A stretch of DNA of 30,789 nucleotides from positions 19,783 to 50,571 of IMG/VR virus record IMGVR_UViG_3300000256_000005. One strand, written 5' to 3'. This DNA comes from a virus. Shown here piece after piece: positions 28,591 to 30,789 of the stretch (position 1 is its first letter; each line of letters starts with the position of its first letter). The position numbers and the translations under genes are program-made. Under the pieces are notes generated by a model. The model ran no database searches. It was given only the letters and a program-made list of their open reading frames with translations, and had not been told where the DNA came from.

Positions 28591-29751
28591 TTATGATCCT
28601 AGATTGTAATCTCTCGACCATATTCCACGCAATCCAGTTTTGATGAATGATTGAAGTGTAGGCTCTGCGGAATTGAAGAAAGATGTGTCGATTGTATTTA
28701 TAGCATGGTCAATACCAGCGTTCCAAACATCTCTCGCTGACTTCGAAGCATGTTCAAAGAACACATCGTCTTTATGCCACGCATTTACGAGTGGTGTTTT
28801 GCCTAACGAGAAATAGTTTCGATCATCGCCTGGTTTATTTGTCAGATATCGTTCATAAATTATCGGATCAATCCATTTGAAATATTCAGAACTGACGAAT
28901 TTATCACTCTCCCTAGAGAATAATGTGTTCACGATATCTGGACGATTGATCTTTTGAAAATATTGTTTGATCATGTGTCCTTGCTTACAAATAACTTTTG
29001 GATTATCGCCACTCCAGTAAAAATACTCATAGTACAACGAGTTCGGATCATCTGTTGAACACTCAGAACCAAATAGGCCGTTCGCGTTGCTATCCAAGAA
29101 ACTTACTTTCCATGTTCCGTCCTCGCATAACACTCTTGGCTTGTCAACACCACGAATAACAGCAGTGGTGCCAGCCATCAGGTGTTGTTGGAAATACGGA
29201 TCTTGTCTGTGCTTAGTCCATATGAATGTCTCCGGACTGACAGATGCTGAATTGGTATTAAGAATCCATGACTCATCCTTAAACGATTGCTCAAACAGAT
29301 ACCAATCATCCAGTAAATGGTACGGCAATTTAATGCCTCTAGTTTTTTCTAGATGGTGAATATATGGCTGTGCTACTCTGAATATTTCTTGATTGCGATT
29401 GTAAGATTCGTATGATTTAATATCGAAAGCACCATAACTGACGATTCCATCGAGCGGGATGTTGTTATCGATGAATGAATGTAAAACGCAAGTGCTATCG
29501 ATCCCACCCGAATAGTATAGAATAAGTCTATCGTACTTCAGGCGCAAGGACATAGCACGTTGACGATATAGCTCATACAAATCTTCTTTTGGTTCATTTT
29601 CCCAGTTGATTGAAGCAAATTGTTTATCTTGGAAAACCCATTTGATTTGAGATATATCATTACATGACTGTAGTGCTTGAATTTTGTTTTCAAAACGCAA
29701 CCCTGGCTTATCAGTGATTTCGTAATATCCAAGATCGTTGGCTATGCTCAT
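28591..29751 (-). CDS. PP-loop ATP pyrophosphatase, asparagine-synthetase-like, copy 1, 386 aa
   Basis: PP-loop S81-G-G-I-D-S-T87 (LILYYSGGIDSTCVL) followed by a helix and YGAFDIKSYESYN. Same organisation as copy 2, one base apart; the pair arose by tandem duplication and has diverged considerably. Absence of a glutaminase domain distinguishes them from AsnB. QueC- or TilS-like roles are possible by fold, but length and the C-terminal domain favour an asparagine-synthetase-like amidation or ligation. First gene of the cassette, under the promoter at 29770-29798. Confidence 0.8.
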   Translation of the reverse strand: MSIANDLGYYEITDKPGLRFENKIQALQSCNDISQIKWVFQDKQFASINWENEPKEDLYELYRQRAMSLRLKYDRLILYYSGGIDSTCVLHSFIDNNIPLDGIVSYGAFDIKSYESYNRNQEIFRVAQPYIHHLEKTRGIKLPYHLLDDWYLFEQSFKDESWILNTNSASVSPETFIWTKHRQDPYFQQHLMAGTTAVIRGVDKPRVLCEDGTWKVSFLDSNANGLFGSECSTDDPNSLYYEYFYWSGDNPKVICKQGHMIKQYFQKINRPDIVNTLFSRESDKFVSSEYFKWIDPIIYERYLTNKPGDDRNYFSLGKTPLVNAWHKDDVFFEHASKSARDVWNAGIDHAINTIDTSFFNSAEPTLQSFIKTGLRGIWSRDYNLGS

Positions 29752-29769
29752 TGTTTATCCTTGATCTAT

Positions 29770-29798
29770 ATTATATAATAAAATGTGAGTGAAGTCAA
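29770..29798 (-). promoter_or_regulatory. sigma70-like promoter of the PP-loop/TctA operon
   Basis: TTGACT at 29793-29798, 17-bp spacer, consensus TATAAT at 29770-29775; AAGGAT precedes the ATG at 29751. It begins 7 bp past the tRNA-Gly 3' end. Confidence 0.75.
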
Positions 29799-29804
29799 TA
29801 AAAA

Positions 29805-29879
29805 TGGAGCGGGTACCGGAACTCGAATCCGGTTATCTGACTTGGCAAGCCAGTACATTACCAGTTATGCTTTACCCGC
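29805..29879 (-). tRNA. tRNA-Gly (GCC anticodon)
   Basis: Acceptor GCGGGTA/TACCCGC, discriminator T, encoded CCA; D stem GCAT/ATGT; anticodon stem CTGGC/GTCAG with loop TTGCCAA (GCC); T arm CCGGA-TTCGAGT-TCCGG. It folds well. Its 5' part overlaps the end of the protein gene 29858-30097 by 22 bp, and the TctA/PP-loop cassette starts just downstream. Confidence 0.93.
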
Positions 29880-30097
29880 GCATTAACACGAATGAAAGGG
29901 CTTCTTGTTTCATTTTTATTAGGGTTAGCAATAGTAATCATTACCCGTTTACTTTTACAATATGCATCATACTGATTAATAGCCCTGCGTAACAGTTGAT
30001 TTTCTATATAATCTCGACACATGGCTTTACATGTTGATTTTGCAACATTTCTACGTTGGCCCTTACTCGTATATGTTGTAGAACTTTTTCTTCCCAT
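29858..30097 (-). CDS. basic hypothetical protein overlapping tRNA-Gly, 79 aa
   Basis: Starts MGRKSSTTYTSKGQRRNVAK; basic, then VMITIANPNKNETRSPFIRVNAR, a motif I recall from marine phage hypotheticals. The last six codons (GTAAAGCATAAC...) are tRNA-Gly sequence read in frame, so the original C-terminus was probably replaced when the tRNA arrived. Nucleic-acid binding plausible from charge. Function unknown. Confidence 0.65.
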   Translation of the reverse strand: MGRKSSTTYTSKGQRRNVAKSTCKAMCRDYIENQLLRRAINQYDAYCKSKRVMITIANPNKNETRSPFIRVNARVKHNW

Positions 30098-30098
30098 A

Positions 30099-30422
30099 TT
30101 ATAAATCCTCTAAATCATGTATTGACTCTTTTGCTTCTTCAACATCTCTTAAACTGTCAATGTATTCTTTTAACAATTCAGCTGTAGTTTTTTGTTTTTG
30201 ACAATAGCTTTGACCCTTAATTACATTTGTTGTTTTACATTCTTTATCTTTTATCACTGATACTATTTCGTCTGTACTAGTTTTTTTGTCATTCAGCATC
30301 CTAGCACCATCATACACAGTTTTTCCTGTACTTAATAGTTGTATAGGAAATGGCAATCCAGCACATGCTGTTACCATTATAGTTACAACTGACACTAAAA
30401 TTATACTTAACCACTTTACCAT
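30099..30422 (-). CDS. small lipoprotein, 107 aa
   Basis: Signal peptide MVKWLSIILVSVVTIMVTAC with lipobox VTAC (Cys20). Then a STGKTVYDGARMLNDKKTSTDEIVSVIKDKEC and QSYCQKQ pattern, two Cys likely paired, and an acidic helical tail. It resembles a small lipoprotein found in many T4-like marine phages (recalled). Could be an outer-membrane spanin-type component, but no inner-membrane partner is identified. Two bases separate it from the next gene. Confidence 0.75.
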   Translation of the reverse strand: MVKWLSIILVSVVTIMVTACAGLPFPIQLLSTGKTVYDGARMLNDKKTSTDEIVSVIKDKECKTTNVIKGQSYCQKQKTTAELLKEYIDSLRDVEEAKESIHDLEDL

Positions 30423-30443
30423 CTAATACTTATTAAAGTTAAA

Positions 30444-30708
30444 GTGCAACTTTTCTGTTGCTAGGGAAGTTGCCACCCCCGAGAAATTAAGCTGCGAGAG
30501 CGTAATCCTCATATGCTACATTATCGTTAGCATTTATAGTTTTTGTTCGCGTTAACCGAGCTTACATCCGGACAACTCCACATTCCTACTACTTGCCAGT
30601 CGATCCTGTTCATCCCCATCATAAGCACACTCCGTAAAATGTGTTTATGGTGGAGATGCCGGGAATCGCACCCCGGGTCCTGTGCAACTTTTGTTATGCT
30701 TCAACGTT
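30444..30708 (-). ncRNA. ssrA: circularly permuted two-piece tmRNA (alphaproteobacterial type)
   Basis: Transcribed from about 30708 downward: first the acceptor piece, with a T arm (CCGGG...CCCGG) and 3' end CATCTCC-A-CCA at 30648; then a 30-nt intervening segment; then the coding piece starting at 30617 with GGGGATG, which pairs with CATCTCC (one G-T), followed by GGATCGAC, close to the tmRNA D-loop signature GGATTCGAC. The tag frame at 30531-30487 reads ANDNVAYEDYALAA-stop, and a hairpin (GCAACTT/AAGTTGC) closes the 3' end. In Caulobacter-type tmRNA the two pieces are cut apart and pair. It rescues stalled ribosomes and tags the nascent chain for ClpXP/ClpAP. The T loop counts as 8 nt, one more than usual. 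Outer ends are approximate. Confidence 0.9.
30487..30531 (-). other. tmRNA proteolysis-tag reading frame
   Basis: GCT AAC GAT AAT ... GCA GCT TAA encodes ANDNVAYEDYALAA: the AND start and ALAA end typical of SsrA tags (E. coli ANDENYALAA). Ends in a single TAA. The resume codon is taken as GCT at 30531. Confidence 0.88.
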
Positions 30709-30714
30709 ACGTAC

Positions 30715-30722
30715 TATTTATA
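30715..30722 (-). promoter_or_regulatory. T4-type late promoter TATAAATA in front of the tmRNA
   Basis: Exact TATAAATA, placed so that transcription would begin about where the acceptor piece starts (about 30708). Suggests phage late transcription of the tmRNA. Beyond it (30723-30789) only an ATTCAC...GTGAAT inverted repeat is seen. Confidence 0.7.
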
Positions 30723-30789
30723 TTATATTTCTCCTGCAACCCATTTATTCACTGCAAGATTTACGGTGAATACTGTGGCTATTCACTGC

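Noticed and set aside
28695-28702. TATAAATA inside the first PP-loop gene as a promoter for copy 2
   Set aside because: It lies inside coding sequence about 100 bp before copy 2 and can be explained by codon content; no other support.
24985-29879. Insertion of the TctA/PP-loop cassette by site-specific recombination into tRNA-Gly
   Set aside because: No repeat of the tRNA 3' end is visible at the far end of the cassette, and no integrase or transposase is present.
30442-30695. 11-bp direct repeat GTGCAACTTTT on both sides of the tmRNA, like attL/attR of an element integrated at ssrA
   Set aside because: Both copies lie within the tmRNA pieces, where they can form structure, no integrase is seen, and the surroundings look like continuous T4-like phage, not a prophage edge.
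1-30789. CRISPR array, insertion sequence or restriction-modification locus
   Set aside because: No regularly spaced repeats, transposase, or restriction or specificity proteins are visible; the SAM methyltransferase shows no DNA target-recognition domain.

Overview
The window reads as part of the genome of a T4-like (myovirus-type) bacteriophage of a marine alphaproteobacterium, most plausibly a SAR11/Pelagibacter-type host. Reasons: AT-rich sequence; small, tightly packed and often overlapping genes, mostly on the minus strand; repeated T4-type late promoter motifs (TATAAATA and close variants); sigma70-like early promoters (TTGAC[T/A/G], 16-17 bp, TATTAT/TATAAT); and several proteins of kinds common in marine T4-like phages (bS21, Hsp20, ClpS, a DUF4407-like coiled-coil membrane protein, a ParB-like protein). 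Alphaproteobacterial signatures are a circularly permuted two-piece tmRNA and a 17-kDa-surface-antigen-type lipoprotein. No replication, head or tail core genes are seen, so this is an accessory/late region.

Layout. 1-5.8 kb: small, mostly unknown early genes, interrupted by a plus-strand homing-endonuclease-like gene and by two tRNA genes that lie inside a continuous reading frame. 5.86-8.95 kb: a plus-strand block (membrane protein, two secreted or virion-type proteins, a membrane-anchored coiled-coil protein). 9.0-9.4 kb: three tiny overlapping genes next to a perfect 28-bp palindrome. 9.5-13.6 kb: a possible capsid-targeted protein, GMP reductase, ClpS, Hsp20 and ribosomal protein bS21. 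13.6-17.7 kb: a long coiled-coil membrane protein whose C-terminal domain is in the -1 frame, a pair of duplicated small proteins, and a dCMP-deaminase-type enzyme. 17.8-24.7 kb: possible capsid-targeted proteins including an HExxH metallopeptidase, an esterase, the 17-kDa-type lipoprotein, an Smr-domain protein, ParB-like protein, methyltransferase, 2OG-Fe(II) oxygenase, SleB-type endolysin and thermonuclease. 24.9-29.8 kb: a self-contained cassette of TctC, TctA and two tandem PP-loop (asparagine-synthetase-like) paralogues with its own promoters and terminator. 29.8-30.7 kb: tRNA-Gly, two small genes and the permuted tmRNA behind a late promoter.

Main idea. The phage appears to carry a translation-quality and proteolysis set: tmRNA (tag ANDNVAYEDYALAA), an Smr-domain protein (SmrB relatives cut mRNA at collided ribosomes), bS21, ClpS with altered N-degron pocket residues, and Hsp20. 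I infer that these act on stalled host ribosomes and on ClpAP during infection. Two other strong signals are identical A_AAA_AAG slippery sites, at 6777-6783 (plus) and 14295-14301 (minus), each followed in the -1 frame by protein-like sequence, and the TctA/TctC plus PP-loop cassette, whose combined role is unknown to me. All homology statements come from reading motifs by eye; no database was searched.
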